NCBI GenBank assembly: GCA_964400785.1
Contig: CAYNWB010000008.1
Coordinates: 3,862-67,861 of the forward strand
DNA: 64,000 nucleotides
Source: CAVQGZ01 sp964400785
Lineage (GTDB): Bacteria; Actinomycetota; Actinomycetes; Jiangellales; Jiangellaceae
Direction: 5' to 3'
Part shown: one piece after another, positions 39,252-47,177 of the stretch
Position numbering within the stretch: the stretch's first letter is position 1
Layout: the number at the start of each line of letters is the position of its first letter
Position numbers and translations under genes: made by a program
Notes under the pieces: generated by a model
The model's input: only the letters and a program-made list of their open reading frames with translations
Database searches by the model: none
What the model was told of the DNA's origin: nothing

Positions 39252-40538
39252 GTGGACGCGCTCTCGACCTGGCTCGGCAAGAGCGTGCAGGGCGCGTTGC
39301 GCCTGGCCGGCCGAACCGGGGGAACGCTGCCGGGCAAGGTCGTCGAGTCGGTGGACGCCGGCTACCTCGGCCGCCGGCTGGCCACCCTGCCGCGCGGCGT
39401 GACCGTGGTGAGCGGCACCAACGGCAAGACCACGACCACGAAGATGCTGGCCCAGGTGCTCGGCACGCGGTACCGGGTGCTGACCAACCCGACCGGCAGC
39501 AACTTCACCCGCGGAGCGGTGAGCGCCGTGGTCGACGTCGCCCGCTGGAACGGCGACCTCGACTTCGACCTCGCTGTGCTCGAGCTGGACGAGGCCTATG
39601 CCGCACGGTTCGTCGAGCAGCACCGGCCCCACCGTGTGGTCGTGCTGAACGTGCTGCGCGACCAGATGGACCGCTTCGGCGAGATCGACCACACCGCTCG
39701 CCTGCTCGGGCGCGCTGTCGCGGCGGCGACGGGCGAGGTCGTACTCAATCGCGACGACCCTCGGGTGGCCGGGCTGGCCGCCGTGGCCACCGTCCCGGTG
39801 CGCTGGTTCGGTGTCGACCCGTCGCTGCGGGGGCTGTTCCGCAGCGACGACGAGCTGCACGCCGACGACGTGGCGTTCGGTGAGGCCGGGCGCAGCGCCG
39901 ACGTCGAGCTCGTCTCGTACTCCCCGACCACCTCGTCGTACCGGATCGGTGACCAGGTGCTGCCGATCGCGCTGAAGGCCGAGGGGGCGCACAACGCGCA
40001 GAACGCCGCCGCCGTGATCGCGGCCGCCTGGGGCGAGGGGCTCGCTCCCGACGCGATCGCCACCGCGCTGGCCGACGTCGCTCCCGCCTTCGGCCGGGGT
40101 GAGACCGTCGACGTGCAGGGACGCCAGGTGGTGCTGCAGCTGGCCAAGAACCCCGGCGGGTTTCGCCTGGCCCTGCTCAGCCAGCAGGCCACTCCCCCCG
40201 ACGTGAGCGTCGTCGCCATCAACGACGAGTACGCCGACGGGCGCGACGTGTCGTGGCTGTGGGACGTGGACTTCTCCGGGCTCGGCGCCACGCGGGGTGC
40301 GGTGCTGACCGCCGGGACCCGGGCGGCCGACATGGCCCTTCGCCTGCACTACGACGGGGTCGAGGTCGACGGCATCGAGACCGACGTGCCGGCCGCCCTG
40401 CACCGGGCCGTGGGGCTGGCCCCGCCAGGAGGGCGCGTGGTGGTGTACACGACCTACACGGCCATGTGGCGGCTGCACGAGCTGCTGCGGGAACGACCGG
40501 TGCGCCGGCGCCGGCGCCGGTCGGGGGGGCGGCGATGA
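39252..40538 (+). CDS. murT: Lipid II isoglutaminyl synthase subunit MurT
   Basis: The 428-residue Mur-ligase-like protein works with GatD to amidate the D-Glu of lipid II. Motifs are the ATP loop VVSGTNGKTTTTKMLAQ, LELDEAYAARF, VVLNVLRDQMDRFGEIDHT, LVLNRDDP-like VVLNRDDPRVAGL, and the DUF1727 domain with DVSWLWDVDFSGL containing the catalytic Asp. The cysteine zinc ribbon usual in the central domain is missing; the product has no Cys at all. The GTG at 39252 is leaderless by spacing. The stop overlaps gatD. Confidence 0.93.
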   Translation: MDALSTWLGKSVQGALRLAGRTGGTLPGKVVESVDAGYLGRRLATLPRGVTVVSGTNGKTTTTKMLAQVLGTRYRVLTNPTGSNFTRGAVSAVVDVARWNGDLDFDLAVLELDEAYAARFVEQHRPHRVVVLNVLRDQMDRFGEIDHTARLLGRAVAAATGEVVLNRDDPRVAGLAAVATVPVRWFGVDPSLRGLFRSDDELHADDVAFGEAGRSADVELVSYSPTTSSYRIGDQVLPIALKAEGAHNAQNAAAVIAAAWGEGLAPDAIATALADVAPAFGRGETVDVQGRQVVLQLAKNPGGFRLALLSQQATPPDVSVVAINDEYADGRDVSWLWDVDFSGLGATRGAVLTAGTRAADMALRLHYDGVEVDGIETDVPAALHRAVGLAPPGGRVVVYTTYTAMWRLHELLRERPVRRRRRRSGGRR

Positions 40539-41248
40539 CCACCGTGCGGATCGTCCACCTGTACGCCAGCGAGATGAACATCTACGGCGACAACGGCAAC
40601 GTGCAGGTGCTGCGCCGTCGGCTGGAGTGGCGCGGCATGCCGGTCGAGGTGACGCGCGTCGGGGTGGGCGACCCGCTGCCGTCCGACACGCACCTGCTCG
40701 TCGGTGGGGGCGGTCAGGACGCGGGCCAAGCGGTGATCACCGACGACCTGGCGGGCAAGGGCCCCGACCTGCGGGCCGCTGCCGACGCTGGCGTGCCGAT
40801 GCTGCTGATCTGCGGCATGTACCAGATGGCGGGGCACTACTTCGCCCCCTTCGACGCGCCACGGCTGCCCGGTGTCGGCCTGCTCGACCTGCACACCGAG
40901 GCGGGCCCCACCCGGCTGATCGGCAACCTGACCGTCGAGTCCGACCTGGGCCTGCTCGTCGGCTACGAGAACCACAGCGGCCTGACCTACCTCGGGGCCG
41001 GGGCTCGCCCCCTGGGCACCACCGCCCTCGGGCAGGGCAACAACGGCACGGACGGCACCGAGGGTGCCCGCCGCGACAACGTCGTCGGCACCTACCTGCA
41101 CGGGCCGGTGCTGGCCAAGGCGCCGGCGCTGGCCGACCACCTGCTGAGCGCGGCCCTGCAGGCAGCGGGGGTCTCACGTCAGCTCGAGCCTCTCGACGAC
41201 ACGCTCGCGCGACAGGCGGCCGAGGTGGCCCGCTCGCGACCGCGCTGA
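40535..41248 (+). CDS. gatD: Lipid II isoglutaminyl synthase glutaminase subunit GatD
   Basis: The 237-residue class I-type glutaminase supplies ammonia to MurT. The nucleophile Cys is in LLICGMYQMAGHYF and the catalytic His in VGTYLHGPVLAK. The N-terminus (IVHLYASEMNIYGDNGNVQV) is typical of GatD/CobQ-like proteins. The ATG overlaps the murT stop (ATGA), so the complex is made in equal amounts. A small GC hairpin follows the stop. Confidence 0.94.
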   Translation: MTTVRIVHLYASEMNIYGDNGNVQVLRRRLEWRGMPVEVTRVGVGDPLPSDTHLLVGGGGQDAGQAVITDDLAGKGPDLRAAADAGVPMLLICGMYQMAGHYFAPFDAPRLPGVGLLDLHTEAGPTRLIGNLTVESDLGLLVGYENHSGLTYLGAGARPLGTTALGQGNNGTDGTEGARRDNVVGTYLHGPVLAKAPALADHLLSAALQAAGVSRQLEPLDDTLARQAAEVARSRPR

Positions 41249-41266
41249 CCGGGCGCCGGAGCCCGG
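41249..41266. terminator. Possible hairpin terminator after gatD
   Basis: CCGGGC (41249-41254) and GCCCGG (41261-41266) form a 6-bp stem with loop GCCGGA right after the gatD stop. There is no U-tract. It precedes the -10 box of the next gene. Confidence 0.35.
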
Positions 41267-41273
41267 GCTCTCC

Positions 41274-41279
41274 TAGGCT
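41274..41279 (+). promoter_or_regulatory. -10 box of the TIGR03085 gene (leaderless)
   Basis: TAGGCT, 6 nt before the ATG at 41286, with no ribosome site. Confidence 0.5.
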
Positions 41280-41285
41280 TGCGGC

Positions 41286-41909
41286 ATGAGCCTGGCGTCC
41301 CGTGAACGAGCTGCCCTCTGCGAGCTGTTCGACGAGGTGGGCCCGGATGCCCCGACCCTGTGCGAGGGCTGGGACACCCGCGACCTCGCCGCCCACCTGC
41401 ACCTGCGCGAGACCAGCCCGCTGGCCCTCGGCATCCTTGTCACCCCCCTGTCAGGGGCCATGGAGCGCCGTCAGCGCGAGATGGCCAGCGGTGACTGGCA
41501 CGAGCTGGTGAACCGCGTGCGGCGTCCCCCGTGGTGGTCGCCGTCGTCGATCGACGCCGTCGACATGCGGGTGAACGGGGCGGAGTACTTCGTGCACCAC
41601 GAGGACGTGCGCCGCGCCCAGCCGGGCTGGGAGCCCCGAGAGCTCACCCCGTCGGACGAGAAGGCCCTCTGGGCCATCCTGGCGGCCATGGGCAAGCAGC
41701 TCTACCGCAAGGCATCGGTGCCCGTCGTGCTGCGTCGCCCCGACGGTGCGGAGCTGGTCGTCAAGCCCGGGCACCCGGCGGTCGTGGTCTCGGGCCCGGT
41801 GAGCGAGCTCGTGATGCACGCCTACGGGCGAGCCGACCAGGCGCGGGTGACGATCGAGGGACCCGACGACCTGGTTGCTCGCTTCCGCGACACCCCGCTG
41901 GGGGTGTGA
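41286..41909 (+). CDS. TIGR03085-family (mycothiol-fold) metal-binding protein
   Basis: The 207-residue product belongs to the DinB/mycothiol-dependent maleylpyruvate isomerase fold. The N-terminal helix bundle carries LCEGWDTRDLAAHLHLRETSP with metal-type His residues, and EYFVHHEDVRRAQPGWEPREL supplies another. The C-terminal beta domain follows. The family is restricted to Actinobacteria, whose small thiol is mycothiol; the reaction is unknown. The ATG at 41286 is leaderless by spacing. It converges on hisF. Confidence 0.88.
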   Translation: MSLASRERAALCELFDEVGPDAPTLCEGWDTRDLAAHLHLRETSPLALGILVTPLSGAMERRQREMASGDWHELVNRVRRPPWWSPSSIDAVDMRVNGAEYFVHHEDVRRAQPGWEPRELTPSDEKALWAILAAMGKQLYRKASVPVVLRRPDGAELVVKPGHPAVVVSGPVSELVMHAYGRADQARVTIEGPDDLVARFRDTPLGV

Positions 41910-41927
41910 CGCCCGGCGCGCGTCCGG

Positions 41928-42710
41928 TCAGGCCGGGTACGGCTCCCGGACGGCGTGGCCGGCCGCGGCGAGCGCCTGCTTGACCTCGCTGATGCGCAGC
42001 TCACCGAAGTGGAAGACGCTGGCAGCCAGCACGGCGTCGCCGCCGGCCTGCACCGCGGGCGCGAAGTGCTCGAGCGCCCCGGCTCCCCCGCTGGCGATCA
42101 CCGGCACCGTCACCACCGCACGCACCGCCGCGATCAGCTCGGTGTCGAACCCGGCCTTCGTGCCGTCGGCGTCCATCGAGTTGAGCAGGATCTCCCCCGC
42201 GCCCAGGTCGCAGGCGCGGGCCGCCCAGGCCACGGCGTCGATGCCGGTGCCCCGGCGCCCACCGTGGGTGGTCACCTCGAAGCCGGACTCGGTGGGCTCG
42301 CCCTGGCAGCGACGCGCGTCCACCGAGAGCACCAGCACCTGGTTGCCGAACCGGTCGGCGATCTCGGACACCACCTCGGGCCTCGCGATGGCTGCGGTGT
42401 TCACCCCCACCTTGTCGGCGCCGGCGCGCAGCAGCCGGTCGACGTCGGCGACGGTCCGCACGCCCCCGCCGACGGTGAGCGGGATGAAGACCTGCTCGGC
42501 GGTGGCGCGCACCACGTCGTAGGTCGTCTCGCGGCTGTCGCTGGAGGCCGTCACGTCGAGAAAGACCAGCTCGTCAGCCCCCTCGGCGTCGTAGGCGCGG
42601 GCCATCTCGACCGGGTCGCCGGCGTCGCGCAGGTCGACGAAGTTGACGCCCTTGACCACCCGTCCCGCGTCGACGTCCAGGCAGGGGATCACGCGAACGG
42701 CCAGCGACAC
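41928..42710 (-). CDS. hisF: Imidazole glycerol phosphate synthase, cyclase subunit
   Basis: The 260-residue TIM barrel makes imidazole-glycerol phosphate and AICAR from PRFAR, using ammonia delivered by HisH. It has the opening LAVRVIPCLDVDAGRVVKGVNF with catalytic Asp-11-type residue, VFLDVTASSDSRETTYDVV, PLTVGGGVRTVAD, and the second catalytic Asp in LLNSMDADGTKAGFD. The GTG at 42710 lies 7 nt after TACGCT (42718-42723). It is separate from the hisDCBHA unit. Confidence 0.96.
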   Translation of the reverse strand: MSLAVRVIPCLDVDAGRVVKGVNFVDLRDAGDPVEMARAYDAEGADELVFLDVTASSDSRETTYDVVRATAEQVFIPLTVGGGVRTVADVDRLLRAGADKVGVNTAAIARPEVVSEIADRFGNQVLVLSVDARRCQGEPTESGFEVTTHGGRRGTGIDAVAWAARACDLGAGEILLNSMDADGTKAGFDTELIAAVRAVVTVPVIASGGAGALEHFAPAVQAGGDAVLAASVFHFGELRISEVKQALAAAGHAVREPYPA

Positions 42711-42717
42711 GGGTGAC

Positions 42718-42723
42718 AGCGTA
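42718..42723 (-). promoter_or_regulatory. -10 box of hisF (leaderless)
   Basis: TACGCT on the minus strand, 7 nt before the GTG of hisF. Confidence 0.5.
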
Positions 42724-42753
42724 GGTCGGGGCACGACGTGGTTGAGTGCGGGT

Positions 42754-43176
42754 GTGAGCGAGCTGGAGCGGCTGTCGCAGGGCAAGTACCTGTCGCTGAC
42801 CACGTTCAAGCGGGACGGCACGGCCGTGGCCACACCGGTCTGGGTCGCCCGCGAGGGCGACCACCTGTACGTGATCACGCAGGCCGACAGCGGCAAGGCC
42901 AAGCGGCTGCGCCACACCCCGCGGGTGCTGCTGGCGCCCTGCGACGTGCGCGGCACGCTGACGGGGCCGCAGGTGCAGGGCTCGGCGCGACTGCTCGACC
43001 CCGACGGCACGGCCCTGGTCACCGGTCTGATCGACGCCAGGTACGGCCTGATGGGCAAGGCGATGGGCTGGCTCGACCGGGCGGTGCGGGGCCGGGGACA
43101 GTCACGCGAGCGCGTCGGCATCGCGATCGTGCCGGACGAGGACCCGGGGCACGAGGCTGCGGCCGGCGATGGCTGA
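42754..43176 (+). CDS. PPOX-class F420/FMN-dependent flavoprotein
   Basis: The 140-residue split-barrel protein resembles Rv1155-type PPOX proteins. Signs are LSQGKYLSLTTFKRDGTAVATPVWVAREGDHLYVIT, followed by GKAKRLRHTPRVLLAPCDVRG. It probably binds F420 or FMN and reduces or stores a small substrate. The GTG at 42754 was chosen where the fold begins; a TTG at 42742 is possible. It is divergent from hisF. The 3' end overlaps the RidA-like gene by 8 bp. Confidence 0.85.
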   Translation: MSELERLSQGKYLSLTTFKRDGTAVATPVWVAREGDHLYVITQADSGKAKRLRHTPRVLLAPCDVRGTLTGPQVQGSARLLDPDGTALVTGLIDARYGLMGKAMGWLDRAVRGRGQSRERVGIAIVPDEDPGHEAAAGDG

Positions 43177-43480
43177 GCGGCAGCGCGTCAGCTCGGGGTC
43201 GCCGTACGAGCAGCCGATCGGGTTCAGCCGCGCGGTACGCGTGGGCGAGCGCGTACTGGTGTCGGGCACCGGACCGGTGTGGCCCGACGGCAGCTGCGAC
43301 CCCGACCCCTACGCCCAGGCGTCACGCTGCCTCGAGATCGCCCTGGCGGCGCTCGCCGAGGCCGGCGCAGGCGCTGACGACGTCGTGCGGACGCGCATGT
43401 ACGTGACCGACCGGGCCGTCTGGCAGGCGGTCGGCCGCGCGCACGGGCAGGTGTTCGGCCACGTGCGTCCGGCGGCGACC
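43169..43480 (+). CDS. RidA-family protein, cut by assembly gap
   Basis: 104 codons are visible before the N gap. RidA (YjgF/UK114) signs are present: SSGSPYEQPIGFSRAVRVGERVLVSGTGPV, then SRCLEIALAALAEAGAGADDVVRTRMYVTD. RidA enzymes hydrolyse reactive enamines and imines. The family is about 130 residues, so roughly 25-30 residues, including the conserved ending, are missing. The ATG lies inside the end of the PPOX gene. The frame does not resume after the gap: a different gene fragment appears there. Confidence 0.85.
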
Positions 43481-43490
43481 NNNNNNNNNN
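43481..43490. other. Assembly gap (10 N)
   Basis: Ten N bases. They separate a truncated RidA gene from an unrelated acyl-CoA synthetase fragment that runs directly into repeat array 2. The true size and content of the gap are unknown. Confidence 0.99.
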
Positions 43491-43550
43491 CTCATCAAGT
43501 TCAAGGGTTTCCAGGTGGCCCCGGCCGAGCTCGAGGCGATTCTCCGTGCC
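43491..43550 (+). pseudogene. Acyl-CoA synthetase C-terminal fragment beside the gap
   Basis: The 20 codons translate to LIKFKGFQVAPAELEAILRA, which matches the C-terminal AMP-binding-enzyme motif of 4-coumarate/acyl-CoA synthetases (the loop holding the K-x-K-G-x-Q-V hinge). No start, no upstream part and no downstream continuation exist; the reading passes into the repeat region. It is best read as the tail of a contig joined by mistake, or the remnant of a gene lost in the gap. Confidence 0.7.
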
Positions 43551-43572
43551 GGGCCCGCGGCGGGGCTCGAGC

Positions 43573-43783
43573 ATGATCACCGGACATCCTCTGGGCCTCG
43601 AGCATGATCAGCGCCGTTCTGCTGGGGCTGATGTCAGAGTCAGAGCCGCGGTGCTGGGGTTATCGCCCCAGCAGCGAGGCTCTGATCAACGCGAGAACCC
43701 CAGCAAAGGTCCACTGATGCGGCCTCAGCCCCCGCGATCGTCCGGTGATGGAGCCTCAGCCCCGGCAGAGGTCCTCTGATCGC
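43573..43783. repeat. Dyad repeat array 2: three direct and four inverted 24-bp units
   Basis: Direct units start at 43573, 43604 and 43636 and inverted units at 43666, 43698, 43729 and 43760. Unit starts are 31 and 32 bp apart on the left and 32, 31 and 31 bp apart on the right, as in array 1. The 6-bp centre TTATCG (43660-43665) lies between GGGG and CCCC arms. The innermost pair is a 46-bp palindrome running from TCAGAGCC to GGCTCTGA. A half-unit GACGTCCGCTGGG remains at 43800-43812. The array lies 112 bp downstream of the hisA stop. The gap may have removed a fourth direct unit. Confidence 0.88.
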
Positions 43784-43894
43784 TCGATCGACCCGCCCTG
43801 ACGTCCGCTGGGAGCGTGGGCGCGGCAACCCGGGCGCCCCCGTCGCCGGCGCGAACGCCTCGCTGCACGACGGCCCTCACCATCCGGGGCGCGC

Positions 43895-44617
43895 TCAGCC
43901 GGCGACGGCGAGGGCCTGCTCGAGCGTGAACTGGCCCGCGTACAGCGCCTTGCCGACGATGGCTCCTTCGACTCCGAGCGGCACGAGCTCGCGCAGGGCC
44001 TCGATGTCGTCCAGCGTCGAGACGCCCCCGCTGGCCACGACCGGGCGGTCGGTCGCCGCGCACACCTGCCGCAGCAGGTCGAGGTTGGGGCCGCGCAGGG
44101 TGCCGTCCTTGGTGACGTCGGTGACGACGTAGCGCGCACATCCGTCGGCGTCGAGCCGTTGCAGGGTCTCGAAGAGGTCTCCGCCCTCGCGGGTCCAGCC
44201 ACGGGCGGCCAGCGTGTGCCCCCGCACGTCGAGGCCGACCGCGACGCGCTCGCCGTGCTCGGCGATGGCGCGGCTGGTCCAGTCAGGGTTCTCGATGGCG
44301 GCGGTGCCGAGGTTGACGCGGGCGCAACCGGTGGCCAGCGCCCTGCTCAGCGAGTCGTCGTCGCGGATGCCGCCGCTCATCTCGACCCGGACGTCGAGTC
44401 GAGCGACGACGTCGGCGAGCAGCTCGGCGTTCGAGCCGCGCCCGAAGGCGGCGTCGAGGTCGACCAGGTGGATCCACTCCGCGCCGGCCGCCTGCCACGC
44501 CAGGGCCGCCTCGAGCGGGTCGCCGTAGCCGGTCTGCGAGCCTGCCTCCCCTTGCACGAGGCGCACCGCCTGTCCGTCGGCGACGTCCACGGCGGGTAGC
44601 AGAACCAGGTGGGGCAC
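43895..44617 (-). CDS. priA: HisA/PriA phosphoribosyl isomerase
   Basis: The 240-residue TIM barrel isomerises ProFAR to PRFAR. The actinobacterial PriA form also does the TrpF reaction, and no trpF is visible with these trp genes. PriA-type signs are LLPAVDVADGQAVRLVQGEAGSQ, GYGDPLEAALAWQ, VEMSGGIRDDDSL, the second catalytic Asp in VVTDVTKDGTLRGPN, and VVASGGVSTLDDI. The GTG at 44617 follows TAGGCT (44626-44631) at 8 nt. Last gene in the hisDCBHA direction. The 344 bp after it hold repeat array 2 and no gene. Confidence 0.94.
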   Translation of the reverse strand: MPHLVLLPAVDVADGQAVRLVQGEAGSQTGYGDPLEAALAWQAAGAEWIHLVDLDAAFGRGSNAELLADVVARLDVRVEMSGGIRDDDSLSRALATGCARVNLGTAAIENPDWTSRAIAEHGERVAVGLDVRGHTLAARGWTREGGDLFETLQRLDADGCARYVVTDVTKDGTLRGPNLDLLRQVCAATDRPVVASGGVSTLDDIEALRELVPLGVEGAIVGKALYAGQFTLEQALAVAG

Positions 44618-44625
44618 GGCGTCGC

Positions 44626-44631
44626 AGCCTA
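44626..44631 (-). promoter_or_regulatory. -10 box of priA (leaderless)
   Basis: TAGGCT on the minus strand, 8 nt before the GTG of hisA/priA. It suggests an internal promoter after hisH. Confidence 0.45.
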
Positions 44632-44666
44632 CGAGGCGGCGCTGTGGCCGCGCGGGCACGGGTGGG

Positions 44667-45311
44667 TCACTGCAGGCCCTGCACCCAGCGGCGCAGCAGC
44701 GCTGCGCCGGCGTCCCCGGACTTCTCCGGGTGGAACTGGGTGGCCACCAGCGGGCCGTTCTCCACCGCCGCGACGAACCTGTCGCCGCCGTGCTCGGCCC
44801 ACGTCACGGACGGTGGACGCAGCACCGGGTCGGCCTCGGGCATCAGCCAGCGACGCACGCCGTAGGAGTGCACGAAGTAGAAGCGCTGCCCGGCCAGCCC
44901 CGACAGCAGCTCGGCGTCGCCGGGAGCCTGCACGGTGTTCCACCCCATGTGGGGCAGGGGCTCGGCCTGCAGCCGCTCGACGACGCCCGGCCACTCCCCG
45001 AGCCCCTCGGTGTGCACCCCGTGCTCGACACCGGCGTCGAACATCACCTGCATGCCGACGCAGATGCCGAGCACGGGGCGACCCCCGGCCAGACGTCGGT
45101 CGACGATCTCGGGGCCGCGCACCGACCGCAACCCGGCCATGCACGCAGCGAAGGCCCCCACCCCGGGCACGACGAGCCCGTCGCAGTCGAGAGCGGCGTC
45201 GTGGTCGGCCGTCAGAGTCACTGCCGCGCCGGCCCGCTCGAGCGCCCGCACCGCCGAGCGCACGTTGCCCGACCCGTAGTCGAGCACGACCACGCGAGCC
45301 CGAGCCGTCAT
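44667..45311 (-). CDS. hisH: Imidazole glycerol phosphate synthase, glutaminase subunit
   Basis: The 214-residue class I glutaminase feeds ammonia to HisF. The nucleophile Cys is in PVLGICVGMQVMFDAG, with YGSGNVRSAVRALERAG at the N-terminus and the His/Glu dyad in VATQFHPEKSG. Length is normal. The ATG overlaps the stop of the small gene upstream by 4 bp, making a coupled unit hisB-small protein-hisH. Confidence 0.96.
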   Translation of the reverse strand: MTARARVVVLDYGSGNVRSAVRALERAGAAVTLTADHDAALDCDGLVVPGVGAFAACMAGLRSVRGPEIVDRRLAGGRPVLGICVGMQVMFDAGVEHGVHTEGLGEWPGVVERLQAEPLPHMGWNTVQAPGDAELLSGLAGQRFYFVHSYGVRRWLMPEADPVLRPPSVTWAEHGGDRFVAAVENGPLVATQFHPEKSGDAGAALLRRWVQGLQ

Positions 45312-45460
45312 CGGAACGGCTCTGTCTGCAGGGCGAGGTAGATGAGCGCAGCGGCCGCGAGGCCCAGCACGACCTGCACGCCCAGTGGCTTGCCCTGACG
45401 GCGGAACGCGATGACCCCCCCGACCAGAAAGCTGGCGATGGCCAGCAGCAGCAGACCCAC
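45308..45460 (-). CDS. Small membrane protein between hisB and hisH
   Basis: The 50-codon frame encodes two hydrophobic helices (VGLLLLAIASFLVGGVIAF; GVQVVLGLAAAALIYLAL) joined by the basic loop RRQGKPL. The GTG at 45460 lies 5 nt after the hisB stop, and the TGA overlaps the hisH ATG, so all three are probably translated together. This spacing supports a real gene although it is short. I recall similar unnamed small hydrophobic proteins at this position in other actinobacteria but cannot confirm it. Function unknown. Confidence 0.7.
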   Translation of the reverse strand: MGLLLLAIASFLVGGVIAFRRQGKPLGVQVVLGLAAAALIYLALQTEPFR

Positions 45461-45465
45461 GAGAG

Positions 45466-46083
45466 CTACAGAGCGCCCTTCGTGGACGGCACGCCGCCCT
45501 CCCGGGGGTCGAGCGCCACGGCGTCGCGCAGCGCCCGGCCGAGGGCCTTGAACTGGGCCTCGACGACGTGGTGCGGGTCGCGTCCGGCCAGCACCCGCAC
45601 GTGCAGCGCCACCGCGGCGTTGTGCGCCAGGGTCTCGAGCACGTGCCGGGTCAGCGACCCGACGTACGCGCTGCCCTGCCCGACGCCGATGAGCGCGTAC
45701 TCCTGCCCGGCAGGCTCCCCGCTGTGCACGCAGTACGGGCGTCCGGCGAGGTCGACCGCAACCTGCACGAGCGTCTCGTCCAGCGGCACGAGAGCGTCCC
45801 CGAACCTGCGGATGCCGCGCTTGTCGCCCAGCGCCTCACGCAGTGCCTGACCGAGGGCGATGGCGGTGTCCTCGACGCTGTGGTGGGCGTCGACATGCGT
45901 GTCCCCCTCGGTGCGCACCGTCAGGTCGAGCAGCCCGTGCCGACCGAGCTGCGCGAGCATGTGGTCGTAGAACCCGACGCCGGTCGAGACCTGGGTGCGC
46001 CCCGACCCGTCGAGGTCGAGCTCGACCAGCACGCTGGACTCGCCGGTGACCCGTTCGACGCGGGCGGTCCGCGGTGCGTTCAT
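45466..46083 (-). CDS. hisB: Imidazoleglycerol-phosphate dehydratase
   Basis: The 205-residue Mn-dependent enzyme dehydrates IGP to imidazole acetol phosphate. Metal-ligand motifs are GFYDHMLAQLGRHG, DTHVDAHHSVEDTAIALG, and DPHHVVEAQFKALGRAL. It lacks the phosphatase domain found in enterobacterial HisB. The ATG overlaps the hisC stop by 4 bp. Confidence 0.97.
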   Translation of the reverse strand: MNAPRTARVERVTGESSVLVELDLDGSGRTQVSTGVGFYDHMLAQLGRHGLLDLTVRTEGDTHVDAHHSVEDTAIALGQALREALGDKRGIRRFGDALVPLDETLVQVAVDLAGRPYCVHSGEPAGQEYALIGVGQGSAYVGSLTRHVLETLAHNAAVALHVRVLAGRDPHHVVEAQFKALGRALRDAVALDPREGGVPSTKGAL

Positions 46084-47177
46084 GTGCCTACCTCTCGCTG
46101 CGTGACGGCCAGCAGCGCGTCACGAAATCGGTCCAGCTCGTGCTCGGTGCCCACGGTCACCCGCAACCATTGTGGGGGGCCCACCTCGCGCACGAGAACC
46201 CCGTGCTCGACCAGGGCCTGCCAGACGGCATGCCGGTCGTCGAAGGTACCGACGAGCACGAAGTTGGCGTCGGAGTCGGGCACCTGAAAGCCCTGGTCGC
46301 GCAACCACACCACCAGCGCGTCGCGAGACTGCCGCAGCCGGGCCACGTCGCGTTGCAGCACCTCGGCGTGCGCCAGGGCGACACGAGCGACAGCCTGGGT
46401 CAGCGACGACAGGTGGTAGGGCAGGCGGACGATGCGCAGAGCGTCCACCACGGCCGCGTCAGCGGCGGCGTAGCCCAGTCGGGCGCCGGCGAAGGCGAAG
46501 GCCTTGCTCATCGTGCGGGTCACGACCAGGCGCGGGCGTCCGGCCAGCAGGCTGACTGCGCTCGGTGTGCCGGCACGGCGGAACTCGCCGTAGGCCTCAT
46601 CGACCACGACCATGCCGGTGGTGGCGTCGTAGATTGCCTCGACGACGTCGGGCGGCAGTGCCGTGCCGGTCGGGTTGTTCGGCGAGGCGAGCAGCACCAC
46701 GTCGGGGGCGTATCGGCGTACCTGCTCGGCAGCGTCCACGGCGGTGAGGGTGAAGTCGTCGGCCCTCGTGCCGGTCACCCAGGCCGTGTGCGTGTCCCTG
46801 GCGTACTCCGGGTACATCGAGTAGGTCGGCGTGAACGCCATGGCGGTGCGTCCCGGGCCGCCGAACGCCTGCAGCAGCTGCACCATCACCTCGTTCGACC
46901 CGTTGGCCGCCCACACCTGGTCGGCGCGCAGCGGCACGCCGGTGTCGGCGGCGAGGTAGGCAGCGAGGTCGGCCCGCAGGGATCGGGCCTCGCGGTCGGG
47001 GTAGCGGTTCAGCCCGCGCACCTCGAGCTCGACGGCTCGGGCCGCCTCACGTGCCACCCGCTCCGGCGGCGGGTAGGGGTTCTCGTTGGTGTTCAGCCGC
47101 ACGGGCACGTCGAGCTGCGGCGCACCGTACGGCGACGCGGCGACCAGCTCCGGGCGCAGCGGCAGGTCGGTCGTCAC
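46080..47177 (-). CDS. hisC: Histidinol-phosphate aminotransferase
   Basis: The 365-residue class I/II aminotransferase makes histidinol phosphate. Signs are RLNTNENPYPPPERV, AANGSNEVMVQLLQAF, LLASPNNPTGTAL, VVVDEAYGEF, and the PLP Lys in VTRTMSKAFAFAGARLGY. The GTG at 47177 overlaps the hisD stop by 4 bp. Confidence 0.96.
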   Translation of the reverse strand: MTTDLPLRPELVAASPYGAPQLDVPVRLNTNENPYPPPERVAREAARAVELEVRGLNRYPDREARSLRADLAAYLAADTGVPLRADQVWAANGSNEVMVQLLQAFGGPGRTAMAFTPTYSMYPEYARDTHTAWVTGTRADDFTLTAVDAAEQVRRYAPDVVLLASPNNPTGTALPPDVVEAIYDATTGMVVVDEAYGEFRRAGTPSAVSLLAGRPRLVVTRTMSKAFAFAGARLGYAAADAAVVDALRIVRLPYHLSSLTQAVARVALAHAEVLQRDVARLRQSRDALVVWLRDQGFQVPDSDANFVLVGTFDDRHAVWQALVEHGVLVREVGPPQWLRVTVGTEHELDRFRDALLAVTQREVGT

